In this document: positions 26,652 through 34,473 of the stretch, piece by piece
How positions within the stretch are numbered: the stretch's first letter is position 1
Layout of the letters: each line of letters opens with the position of its first letter
DNA from: DATHCB01 sp035319765
GTDB taxonomy: Archaea; Thermoproteota; Bathyarchaeia; Bathyarchaeales; SOJC01
Assembly (NCBI GenBank): GCA_035319765.1
Contig: DATHCB010000147.1
Location: 1 to 64,000, forward strand
Length of the DNA stretch: 64,000 nt
Direction: 5' to 3'
The notes under the pieces: generated by a model
The model's input: only the letters and a program-made list of their open reading frames with translations
Database searches by the model: none
What the model was told of the DNA's origin: nothing
Translations under genes and position numbers: made by a program

Positions 26652-26672
26652 TTATAAAGCAAGGGCGGTTGT

Positions 26673-27017
26673 ATGGAAAACGAGTCCGAAACGGCAAGAG
26701 ATATGCTCTTAGCTAAGGCGACGCGGATGGCAGCCTTGGTGAAGTATCAGGAGAAAGCCGTGGTGAGTCGGACGCTGATCGACAAGGACGCTGGAACTGT
26801 GACGCTGTTTGCCTTTGACGAGAACCAAGGACTTAGCGAACACACAGCACCTTACGACGCCATGATTCTTGTTCTTGAAGGCGAAGCAGAGGTTCTGATT
26901 GAAGGGAAACCAGTTCGGCTGAAGAAAGGCGAGATAACGATCATGCCCGCAAGCAAGCCGCACGCTGTAAAGGCGGTTAGCAAGTTCAAAATGCTTCTGG
27001 TCATGATCAGAGAATAA
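26673..27017 (+). CDS. Small cupin protein
   Basis: 114 residues, one cupin barrel: SEHTAPYDAMILVLEGEAEV, KKGEITIMPASKPHAVKAV. The expected metal His are partly replaced (EHTAPYD; PHAV), so it may bind one metal or act as a sensor. Twenty-one bases after the acyl-CoA synthetase subunit gene, so probably in one transcript. Confidence 0.75.
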   Translation: MENESETARDMLLAKATRMAALVKYQEKAVVSRTLIDKDAGTVTLFAFDENQGLSEHTAPYDAMILVLEGEAEVLIEGKPVRLKKGEITIMPASKPHAVKAVSKFKMLLVMIRE

Positions 27018-27159
27018 GCAAACGTGGATCTGGCATTCATAAAGCTTTTTATAGTAGACTGCAGTTCTGGGAGACTTGTCACATTAACTCATCACTGTAT
27101 TAAAGTAGCTCTTGAAAAGCTCCTGAAAGACAGATGCGAATTTTGTGACAGGAGATAAT

Positions 27160-28281
27160 ATGATAAGTACGCAGTTAGAATGCTTCGATGACCTGCCACT
27201 GAGCAGGGAAGTTAAGAAAGCTATTGAAGAACTTGGGTTCAACAGTCTTTTTCCGATTCAGGCCCAAGCGATAACGCCCTTACTGGAGGGCAAAGACGTA
27301 ATCGGACAAGCAAAAACAGGGACAGGCAAGACCGCGGCGTTTGGAATTCCGATGCTCGAACGCCTGAATCCAAAGGTCAACAGCGTTCAGGGTTTGATTT
27401 TGGAACCGACGCGTGAGCTGACCATACAAGTTGCGGAGCACATAAAACAGCTGGGCAAATACACAGGACTCAGAGTGTTAGCAATCTACGGCGGAGCATC
27501 TATACAGGAACAGATGCACGCGTTAGGTAATGGCGTTCACATCATAGTTGGCACTCCAGGACGAGTCATTGATCATCTGAAGAGACGGACGCTGAACCTT
27601 TCATCGGTAAAGATCGTCACTCTTGACGAAGCTGACAGAATGTTGGACATGGGATTCATAGACGACATACGATACATACTGTCTAGAGTGCCAACCGATA
27701 GGCAGACGAGTCTTTTCTCGGCAACGATAGACCAGAATGTTATGAACATGTGTCACAGGTACATGAAAAACCCCGAAGAAGTGCTCGTGAGCAAGGACGA
27801 GATAGCCCTCACGCAGATGAAACAGTACTACATGCTGGTAAACCAATACGACAAATTCGAGGCCCTGTGCAACATACTAGACCATAATCACATAGGCAGA
27901 GCGATAATTTTCTGCAGAATGCGCACAGAAGCAAGTATACTTGCCGACAAGTTGAGCGCCCAAGGATACGATGCGAAACCATTGCACGCAGGCTTCAGTC
28001 AGCCACAGAGAGATCATGTCATCGATAGCTTCAGAAAAGGCAGGCTAAAACTGCTCGTTGCCACAGACGTTGCCGCAAGAGGATTGGACATCGAGGGAGT
28101 AACTCACATAATAAACTATGACATCCCATTAGAAGCACTCGTCTACTTTCACCGAATCGGCCGAACTGCCAGAAAAGGACTCGACGGGACAGCCATATCA
28201 CTCGTAGGCTACGGGGAAGTAACCGACTTCAACAACATAAAGGCCCTGACCAAAACTTCGATAGAAGAAATCGAACAATAG
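27160..28281 (+). CDS. DEAD-box RNA helicase
   Basis: 373 residues from the ATG at 27160, placed after GGAGATAAT; an in-frame GTG 15 bases earlier is less likely. All motifs are visible: Q motif (LFPIQAQAI), motif I AKTGTGKTA, Ia PTRELTIQ, Ib TPGR, II DEAD, III SAT, IV IIFC, V ATDVAARGLDIE, VI HRIGRTAR. No C-terminal extension. Unwinds structured RNA; such compact helicases often help in rRNA assembly or cold growth. Confidence 0.95.
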   Translation: MISTQLECFDDLPLSREVKKAIEELGFNSLFPIQAQAITPLLEGKDVIGQAKTGTGKTAAFGIPMLERLNPKVNSVQGLILEPTRELTIQVAEHIKQLGKYTGLRVLAIYGGASIQEQMHALGNGVHIIVGTPGRVIDHLKRRTLNLSSVKIVTLDEADRMLDMGFIDDIRYILSRVPTDRQTSLFSATIDQNVMNMCHRYMKNPEEVLVSKDEIALTQMKQYYMLVNQYDKFEALCNILDHNHIGRAIIFCRMRTEASILADKLSAQGYDAKPLHAGFSQPQRDHVIDSFRKGRLKLLVATDVAARGLDIEGVTHIINYDIPLEALVYFHRIGRTARKGLDGTAISLVGYGEVTDFNNIKALTKTSIEEIEQ

Positions 28282-28372
28282 ACTTGAACTCTCTGGGCGA
28301 AGGGCTAAATCATAATTAGTCCATTCGCCTAACAGGCTTTCTACGATAGAGGACTAGCGAAGAGGTGTAGAA

Positions 28373-28723
28373 ATGTCTTGCTACGTTTACATCCTTCTCT
28401 GTAAAGGTGGCAGTTTCTACACCGGAGTCACCAAGAATGTGAACTCAAGAATGAGACTTCACGTCAACGGAAAAGGCGCCAGATACACGCGGATTCACAA
28501 GCCAGACAAAGTTGTCTACGTTGAGGCATTAGCATCAAGAGCAAAGGCCATGAGACGAGAAAGAGCCATCAAAAAAATGAACCGCAGCCAAAAAATTAGA
28601 CTGATAAAATCACTAAAGAACCAAAATAAAACCAGACGTTCCTCTTCAAAAGAATCTAGATACATAGTAGCGCACAAAACCATTGAGAATCTATCCTTAG
28701 CGAGCAAACTGGATGGGGTCTAG
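28373..28723 (+). CDS. GIY-YIG domain protein
   Basis: 116 residues. Opens SCYVYILLCKGGSFYTGVTKN, the YVYIL...FYTG form of the GIY-YIG core, followed by RMRLHVNGKGARYTR. This is the small standalone (UPF0213-like) subgroup. The last 30 residues are a basic tail longer than usual. Probably a structure-dependent nuclease; function unproven. Confidence 0.8.
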   Translation: MSCYVYILLCKGGSFYTGVTKNVNSRMRLHVNGKGARYTRIHKPDKVVYVEALASRAKAMRRERAIKKMNRSQKIRLIKSLKNQNKTRRSSSKESRYIVAHKTIENLSLASKLDGV

Positions 28724-28742
28724 AGAAGTTTAGCCTTCTACT

Positions 28743-29093
28743 TCAACCCTGGCTTTTTGGTGGTTTGGTTAGCCTTTTTATTTTCCTTTCATCCAATACG
28801 AGCCATACCAACGCGGCAAATAGGCATGCCCCTAACAGCACAGTGTAGATGTAAAAAAGCTTCATCACACTCGCTAAGGTTGTATCTATCCCACTCCACG
28901 GATAATTCACTATAATGTAGTACGACATGGCAATACCAATTAACAGAATCAATACGAAAAGAAACAGGACTAGAAGCCTCAGAGTAAAACCATTTTCACC
29001 ATCAGAGGTCTCCAAGGGGTCTCGCCGAAAATACTTTAGCTTAACCAGATTTAAACCTTCATCGCGACAGAGACTCCGAAAACTTAAAAACAA
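28743..29093 (-). CDS. Two-helix membrane protein
   Basis: 116 residues with two membrane segments (FTLRLLVLFLFVLILLIGIAM and VMKLFYIYTVLLGACLFAAL) and a basic tail. Family not recognised. Its upstream end lies only 25 bp from tRNA-Phe, so the divergent promoters share that gap. Confidence 0.5.
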   Translation of the reverse strand: MFLSFRSLCRDEGLNLVKLKYFRRDPLETSDGENGFTLRLLVLFLFVLILLIGIAMSYYIIVNYPWSGIDTTLASVMKLFYIYTVLLGACLFAALVWLVLDERKIKRLTKPPKSQG

Positions 29094-29118
29094 GCAAGGA
29101 CTCCAAATTGTGTCGCGT

Positions 29119-29195
29119 GCCGAGGTAGCTCAGCCTGGGAGAGCACCCGGCTGAAGACCGGGTTGTCGCCGGTTCAAACCCTGCCCTCGGCACCA
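29119..29195 (+). tRNA. tRNA-Phe(GAA)
   Basis: Acceptor GCCGAGG/CCTCGGC, D-stem GCTC/GAGC, anticodon stem CCCGG/CCGGG around CTGAAGA (anticodon GAA), encoded CCA. The T-stem GCCGG/CCTGC has one C-U mismatch. A TATA-like AACTTAAAAA lies about 30 bp upstream. Its 3' end is the att site repeated at 31083. Confidence 0.93.
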
Positions 29196-29200
29196 AATAG
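29183..29200. repeat. att repeat, tRNA-Phe copy
   Basis: GCCCTCGGCACCAAATAG: the last bases of tRNA-Phe, CCA and five bases beyond. An identical 18-bp copy lies at 31083-31100, bounding a 1.9-kb segment. Confidence 0.7.
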
Positions 29201-29394
29201 CCTCAATTTGAGCTTGTTTTTATAGAATAGCCACGCATTGCGTCGTGATGCTTAGGAGAAGACGCAAGAAGACGTCGATCTGATTAAAATACATATACAA
29301 AGACATCCTACTTGAACCTGTTTGTGTTCGAATAGCGCGCGCTGATGAAGGCTTAGCCGTCGGAACGTCAGCGTTCGTTCTAAGCGAACATAAA

Positions 29395-29790
29395 CTAAAG
29401 TCCCTTCGGACGAGTAGAGGTAGCAGTTATTCCTTTATACTCATCGGGCGTGACGTGTTGGCTCTGCCATTTTTTGCTCCATTCAGCCATAGCTCTGTAT
29501 GCGTCGACCAAGTCTATGCCCTTCGCTGTGAGTGAGTATTCGGTGTATGGAGGGGAGTCACCCTCTATGGTTTTTTCTACGACTTTGTTGTCGCATAGAT
29601 TGGCAAGTTTTATGGATAGGGTTCTTGAGCTTATTGGCTTTAGCTCTCGCATTAATTCGTTGAATCTGCTAGGGCTCTTTCCAAAGGCTAGCTGTCCGAT
29701 TATTAGGAGACTCCATTTATCGCCGATGATAGCAACAGTTTTCTCAATCATCGCCATCTTTTGCTCTTTACTTTTGCGACCTTGAACCAT
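29395..29790 (-). CDS. HxlR-family transcription regulator
   Basis: 131 residues. The winged helix is clear: AIIGDKWSLLIIGQLAFGKSPSRFNELMRELKPISSRTLSIKLANL, then YTEYSLTAKGIDLVDAYRAMAEW (split here only for reading). It lacks the N-terminal Cys common in redox-sensing members. The gene is divergent from an SDR enzyme, with two long palindromes between them, so it probably represses itself and that enzyme in response to a small electrophile or aldehyde. It resembles bacterial regulators, consistent with gene transfer. Confidence 0.85.
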   Translation of the reverse strand: MVQGRKSKEQKMAMIEKTVAIIGDKWSLLIIGQLAFGKSPSRFNELMRELKPISSRTLSIKLANLCDNKVVEKTIEGDSPPYTEYSLTAKGIDLVDAYRAMAEWSKKWQSQHVTPDEYKGITATSTRPKGL

Positions 29791-29830
29791 ATTATTTCCC
29801 CTTAGCGCGCGCGCTTTTTTGGTTACTTAC

Positions 29831-29872
29831 TTTACTTATGATAGCTTAATCAACTTAAATAGTTTAAGTAAA
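29831..29872. promoter_or_regulatory. Probable HxlR operator 1
   Basis: TTTACTTA at 29831 and TAAGTAAA at 29865 form a perfect 8-bp inverted repeat around a 26-bp AT-rich core with CTTAAATA, a TATA-like element. About 40 bp upstream of the regulator start. Confidence 0.55.
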
Positions 29873-29909
29873 ACACCTTTAATAAATCAGCTTGAGAGGT
29901 CTAAACTTG

Positions 29910-29954
29910 CTTTACTTACGGTTAGCTTAGATTTAAATAATTTACAAAGTAAAG
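29910..29954. promoter_or_regulatory. Probable HxlR operator 2
   Basis: CTTTACTT at 29910 and AAGTAAAG at 29947, a perfect inverted repeat. The core has TAGCTTA and TTTAAATA in the same order as operator 1, so the two sites are direct copies of a palindromic unit. It precedes the SDR gene. Confidence 0.55.
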
Positions 29955-29987
29955 TAACTGTATGATTTCATGGAGAGACTACGAAAT

Positions 29988-30902
29988 ATGAATTACACCG
30001 ACGCAAAAAAAATCGTTGTAATGACTGGTGCCACATCTGGGATTGGTGCCAATGCGATCAAGCGAATTGCCGCCCAACCTAACATGCGTCTAATTATCGG
30101 CGCTCGAGGAGTGCATAGTGGGCCTGAAGGAGCAGAGGTCATCCCGCTTGATTTAGCCTCACTTGCCAGTGTCCGAAAATTCGCAGATGAGGTCAAACAG
30201 CGGCTGGGCAAGGCGCACATCGACATGTTGGTGCTCAATGCTGGAGTACAAACGATGGATGCGACGCAGCGAACGGTTGATGGGTTCGAAGTGACGTTTG
30301 CGGTCAACCATCTTGCTCATTACTTGTTAGCACGTCTGTTGGTGTCATGCATGGCAGACGACGGCAGATTAGTGATGACAACTAGTGATACACATGACCC
30401 CGCTAAGGGTGTTGGTGGACCCAAGACGCTTGAACCGGAGGCGCTGGCGCATCCTGATAAGCACCCGAAGTTTAGTCCGTATCCAGCATCCAAGCTCTGT
30501 GTCCTTTTAACGGCTCGATCCTTCGCCGCGCTAGCAGAGGTTCAGGCTCCTCATATTACGGTTATTGCCTACAATCCAGGCCTGACGTTGGGCACTGGGT
30601 TACAGCGCGATGCGCCCCGGGCCCTAAGGGGTTTCATGCGGGTCATGGGGCCTCCAATCTTTGGATTGGTTAGCCTATTTAGGCCTCAGTTTTATCCGGG
30701 TAACCCTAAGCGGTCAGGTGAAGTCCTTGCCCAGTTGGTTTTGGGAGAGATCAATCTACCTGCGGGCCGCGTTTATGCTTCGCTGGTTAGGGGCAAACTC
30801 ACTTTCCCCGACCCATCCAAGTTGGCGCAGAGTGATGAGGCACGGGACTTGCTTTGGCGCGAAAGCGCTGTTATGGTCGGCATACATGCCGAGCCAGCTT
30901 GA
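29988..30902 (+). CDS. Short-chain dehydrogenase/reductase
   Basis: 304 residues from the ATG at 29988; an ATG six codons earlier is possible. NAD(P)-binding TGATSGIGANAIKRI at the start, MLVLNAGVQ for the adenine-binding loop, TTSDTHDP for the catalytic Ser strand, and SPYPASKLCVLL containing the YxxxK pair. Resembles the retinol-dehydrogenase-like / light-dependent reductase branch (VNHLAHYLLARLL). Oxidises or reduces an unknown alcohol/carbonyl. Lies in the segment bounded by the tRNA-Phe repeat and is probably controlled by the divergent HxlR protein. Confidence 0.87.
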   Translation: MNYTDAKKIVVMTGATSGIGANAIKRIAAQPNMRLIIGARGVHSGPEGAEVIPLDLASLASVRKFADEVKQRLGKAHIDMLVLNAGVQTMDATQRTVDGFEVTFAVNHLAHYLLARLLVSCMADDGRLVMTTSDTHDPAKGVGGPKTLEPEALAHPDKHPKFSPYPASKLCVLLTARSFAALAEVQAPHITVIAYNPGLTLGTGLQRDAPRALRGFMRVMGPPIFGLVSLFRPQFYPGNPKRSGEVLAQLVLGEINLPAGRVYASLVRGKLTFPDPSKLAQSDEARDLLWRESAVMVGIHAEPA

Positions 30903-31082
30903 AAATGACAGCTGCTTTCTTCGAAGCAGACGAAGAAATGAAGACCAAAATAATGGAAGTGCTATGAAAAAACGTTTTTCATACAAAAAGAGGGAAAGAG
31001 TAGGTTAAATTCTCCTCCAGAGTGGCGCATCCCCGCGAATTCGTAGCATTTCAACGACGGTGTAAACGACGGTGTGAAGCTA

Positions 31083-31100
31083 GCCCTCGGCACCAAATAG
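31083..31100. repeat. att repeat, distal copy
   Basis: GCCCTCGGCACCAAATAG, identical to the tRNA-Phe 3' end at 29183-29200. The 300 bp around it (30903-31203) contain no gene; they end with a TATA-like ATTATATAT near 31180 that probably serves the next gene. Confidence 0.7.
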
Positions 31101-31215
31101 AATTCTCAAAAAACGCTCATTTGCACTCCTAGGATTTAAGGATCTAAATCGGTTTCCCCACCTAGGAGAACGGCGAATTGATTATATATAATTCCTTTAA
31201 TTCTTGGTTCCTACT

Positions 31216-31692
31216 ATGGAAACAAGGAATACGTACGCTTATCCGATAGATGAAAGAGACATCGTAAGAATGTTGACTACTGAGTCAGAATCTCACAGAG
31301 TGTTCAAGGAAAAAACCGGGTCTTTTGATTTGTCTAAAGCCGTCGATTTCTTGTGCAAAGAGGGTACTCCGATTAAGGCGGCCTTTGAAGGAAAAGTCGT
31401 CAAAATAAAAAATAATGTCAGATCAAAAGATATTCTTCCACTGGAGAAACAAGATGATAATCATGTAATCATCCGACATCTCCACGATGAGTTTTCGATA
31501 TATAGCCATTTAACTTTTAGTGGAGCAAAAATATCTGGAGGTCAGATTGTTAATAGTGATGATCTAGTCGGATATAGTGGCCGCCCAGATTATGATGGTT
31601 TGTCTTGTGTTCACTTTATGGTGTATAGGTTCTTAGCTCCTCCGCCGTCGAGAGACTTGGCAAGCTTGGAAATTAGATGGAAAAGAGTCTAA
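31216..31692 (+). CDS. M23/LytM-like domain protein, partly degenerate site
   Basis: 158 residues from the ATG at 31216. The lysostaphin-type fold is recognisable: FDLSKAVDFLCKEGTPIKAAFEGKVV, then NHVIIRHLHDEFSIYSHL, then GYSGRPDYDGLSCVHFMVYRF. In active M23 peptidases the first motif is HxxxD and the last HxH; here the first His (Ser-Lys-Ala-Val-Asp) and one His of the last motif are absent. It may bind zinc differently or be a non-catalytic binding domain. No signal peptide, so probably not a wall hydrolase. Confidence 0.7.
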   Translation: METRNTYAYPIDERDIVRMLTTESESHRVFKEKTGSFDLSKAVDFLCKEGTPIKAAFEGKVVKIKNNVRSKDILPLEKQDDNHVIIRHLHDEFSIYSHLTFSGAKISGGQIVNSDDLVGYSGRPDYDGLSCVHFMVYRFLAPPPSRDLASLEIRWKRV

Positions 31693-31930
31693 CGTTTTGT
31701 CCAGATTATTCTTTTTTCCGAACTCACGCTGAAGTCGTGCCTTTCGGGAGGCCACGCCTATGCCACAGGTTAAACCCTGCCCATTCATGTTTTTTGCTCA
31801 ACTCCGGCCGCAAGGCCATCGCTAAGCACGTTCTTATACTAGAATACTAGCGCGCGCTTTCTAATACTCCCAGAAACCACCGTCAAAAGTAGGTTCGAAC
31901 TTATTAATACCTCAACAGCTCCCTTTTTCT

Positions 31931-32380
31931 CTACATCGTCTCCAAGAGTTCCTTTAGCCCTTCAAGCATAATCTTCCAGTTCTTCTCAGAATGTTTACGA
32001 GAATCCTCGGTGGCTTTATTGTCTTGCGACAGAGAGACGATTGTCTTCAGTTTGTCTTTCGTAAGCTTGATAGTGACAGTGTGGTAATTTTCTGGAAGGT
32101 CTGGTTTGCCTGAGAGAGGGCTGAAGTGACTGTATTGAATTAAATCGTTCCGTTTCAGTTTGAGAATGACGCCTTTGTCCTGGTAACTCTTCCCTTTCCA
32201 TTCTCCTTTCCAGATGATTTGGCTTCCCTCTTCCCATTCTGAAACAACTTCTGTTCCGAACATATATCGCTTGATTAATTTAGGTGCGATAAGCGCATTC
32301 CACACTCTTTCAACGGGCGCGTTGATGGAAACTGATGCCCTTGCAACAAGTTCCCTTTCTGTACTACTTCGTTTATTCAT
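31931..32380 (-). CDS. SRPBCC (AHSA1-like) domain protein
   Basis: 149 residues from the ATG at 32380; an in-frame extension of 20 codons upstream is not conserved in character. The opening VARASVSINAPVERVWNALIAPKLIKRYMFG and the strand DLIQYSHFSP belong to the START/Bet v1-like AHSA1 group. Such proteins bind hydrophobic ligands or the chaperone HSP90; the ligand here is unknown. Confidence 0.8.
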   Translation of the reverse strand: MNKRSSTERELVARASVSINAPVERVWNALIAPKLIKRYMFGTEVVSEWEEGSQIIWKGEWKGKSYQDKGVILKLKRNDLIQYSHFSPLSGKPDLPENYHTVTIKLTKDKLKTIVSLSQDNKATEDSRKHSEKNWKIMLEGLKELLETM

Positions 32381-32584
32381 TTGAATCCCGACCTGAAGAT
32401 TCTCTAAGGTGTTTATACATTTGTAGAATGATTGAAGCACTTTTCCTTTTTCATAAGCGCCTGACGCACGCGTCCATGATTGGTGAAATTCTGGAAGTTG
32501 GTCGCATGGGAAGCGTCTTATGGACTACCATTCACTTTACTTTGTTAGGGCAAGTTAGACAAATCGCTTAGGAGACTTTAGTCA

Positions 32585-32995
32585 ATGAAGTTTGCTGGGA
32601 GAACAACCGTCGCAGTAGTGGAATTCGCGGACGAAAGAATTCTGATTGTTAAGAGGCGGACTGTTCCCTTCAAAGGTTACTGGGCTCTTCCCGGCGGAAG
32701 AGTTGAAGCTGGAGAGAGTGTCGAGGAGGCAATCGTGAGAGAAGTTAAGGAGGAAACAGGGCTTGACGTTGAAATCTTGAGGAAAATCGGCGAGTATCGC
32801 GAGAGGGGCTTCAAGGATGGAGTAGAATACGACTATTCACCTGCCTGTTTTCTCGTAAAACCGATTGGCGGAAAGATTCTGAGGCAGGAAAGCGAGATCG
32901 AAGAGATACAGCTAGTGAAGCTGGAAGAAGTACCAAAGAAGCTTGCATTTGTGCATTCGAGAATGATTGGCGATTATGCTAGCACTGCTAACTAG
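32585..32995 (+). CDS. Nudix hydrolase
   Basis: 136 residues. The Nudix box GGRVEAGESVEEAIVREV and KEETGLD lies at about residues 38-60 with all metal ligands. The ALPGGR opening and short length resemble ADP-ribose or mutT-like pyrophosphohydrolases. Hydrolyses a nucleoside diphosphate linked to another moiety; substrate not decidable. Confidence 0.88.
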   Translation: MKFAGRTTVAVVEFADERILIVKRRTVPFKGYWALPGGRVEAGESVEEAIVREVKEETGLDVEILRKIGEYRERGFKDGVEYDYSPACFLVKPIGGKILRQESEIEEIQLVKLEEVPKKLAFVHSRMIGDYASTAN

Positions 32996-33025
32996 CAAAC
33001 TTGGCAAAATCTAACTCTTGATTTA

Positions 33026-33322
33026 TTACGCTTTCCGGGTTCCTTTCGGCACGTAATCGAAGAATCGTTCGGTCGTGTTTTCGAAGGTCCATTCGGCACG
33101 GATTCTTGTCTTCTTCTCAACCCGTCGCATTTCAGAAAGGAGCATGCGGTTTAGATCTCTTGCACTTTCTCCTTTGAGCGTAGCTTTGATGTCGAAACCA
33201 TCTCCTGTAGGCTTGATGGTTCCTGCACCGCCGATTACTCGGTCAAGCACAGGTTTAATTGCTGATGGATTATCGCTGCTTATGCGGGCGGATAAGGCGA
33301 AGCTCTTCTCAAACATTTGCAT
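33026..33322 (-). CDS. Small conserved archaeal protein, possibly Pcc1-like
   Basis: 98 residues: two strands and a helix (FALSARISSDNPSAIKPVLD), then GDGFDIKATLKGESARDLN followed by a long basic helix and FFDYVPKGTRK. The strand-helix order and the DIKA...SA.DLN.ML pattern resemble Pcc1, the small dimerising subunit of KEOPS, which modifies tRNA. The C-terminal TERFFDYV extension is not part of Pcc1, so I treat this as a possibility only. Confidence 0.4.
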   Translation of the reverse strand: MQMFEKSFALSARISSDNPSAIKPVLDRVIGGAGTIKPTGDGFDIKATLKGESARDLNRMLLSEMRRVEKKTRIRAEWTFENTTERFFDYVPKGTRKA

Positions 33323-33551
33323 TTAGCCTCCAGATAACCTCTGAGGATTTATGAACTCCACTCGTAAATAGAAAGTGCGTACCCACGACAACTGCTGTTT
33401 ATTGGAGTCGTGAATATATCTATTTCTTCTTCAAAATATGCCTAGCTGACGGTATTAACTCCAGATCGTGAAGACAAAACTCGGAACAAAAGACTACTGA
33501 GAGTTCGAGCTTAAAACTTATTAAGAACTCGGCGGTTACGCACTTCACCTT

Positions 33552-34415
33552 ATGAAATTCAGGTATTTGATCCCTTACATCGTCATTGCAGTGTTCCTGT
33601 ATCAATTCGCTAAAGATTCGCTGAGTTACTCGTCTCCTTTTTTCGTGATGGGGACAAGGTATCTGATAGCTGGTTTGTTTTTGCTGTTGATTTCGAGACG
33701 TTTTCTGTTTAATAGAGATACGATTATCTTGTCGCTGCTCACGACGTCAAGTACCGTTCTGTGGGCGTATGGACTCGTGTACGTATCTCCTGCAGATTCA
33801 GCCGTTTTGAGTTATACTATGCCTCTGATATCGATCTTCTCTTCCTGGGCGCTGTTGAACGAAAAGGCAACGCTCAAGGAAGTAGTCGGAGCGGTGATAG
33901 GTTTTTCAGGAGTCGTGATCTTTTCAATACGCTTGCTCACGGGCTTCCTCTTGCTGGGTTCAGTCCTGACGCTTGTTAACGCGATTTTTTGGTCGCTATA
34001 CTCGGTGTATTTCAGGAAAATGAAGGAAAACGATCCTGTCTCAGTTGTCGGCTCTCAGTTCTTGCTGGGTTCGCTTTTCATGCTGATCCTGTCCCCAATC
34101 GGTTTTAAGCTTAGTTTTACGGGCGAATTCGTCATAGACCTACTTTACCTTTCACTTCTAGGCGGAGTAGCACAATTTCTACTATGGGACTTGATGCTCA
34201 GAGAAGAAAAAATGAACATAGTGACGACATCGATTTTCGCAGTTCCTGCTCTAACCATGCTTGTACAAGCCTTGGAAACACTAACTGCGCCGTCTGTTCT
34301 GGCCATAGTGGGCGTTGCAATAATGTTTTTAGGCATATACATCTCGCAAAGCGTTAACAAGCCCGAAGCTTTAATGAGATCGAAAACCAACAGTTCAACG
34401 GCTCAAAAAGAATAA
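33552..34415 (+). CDS. EamA/DMT-family transporter
   Basis: 287 residues, ten hydrophobic segments in two EamA repeats. The first repeat shows GLVYVSPADSAVLSYTMPLISIFSSWALLNEKATLKEVVGAVIGF in pieces, the second FAVPALTMLVQALETL. The tail is polar. Family members export amino acids or other small metabolites; substrate unknown. Confidence 0.85.
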   Translation: MKFRYLIPYIVIAVFLYQFAKDSLSYSSPFFVMGTRYLIAGLFLLLISRRFLFNRDTIILSLLTTSSTVLWAYGLVYVSPADSAVLSYTMPLISIFSSWALLNEKATLKEVVGAVIGFSGVVIFSIRLLTGFLLLGSVLTLVNAIFWSLYSVYFRKMKENDPVSVVGSQFLLGSLFMLILSPIGFKLSFTGEFVIDLLYLSLLGGVAQFLLWDLMLREEKMNIVTTSIFAVPALTMLVQALETLTAPSVLAIVGVAIMFLGIYISQSVNKPEALMRSKTNSSTAQKE

Positions 34416-34473
34416 CAACACTGTTTTTTCCAGACCTACCACAGGAAGCAGACTTCCGCTTTGGGTTTTCTCA

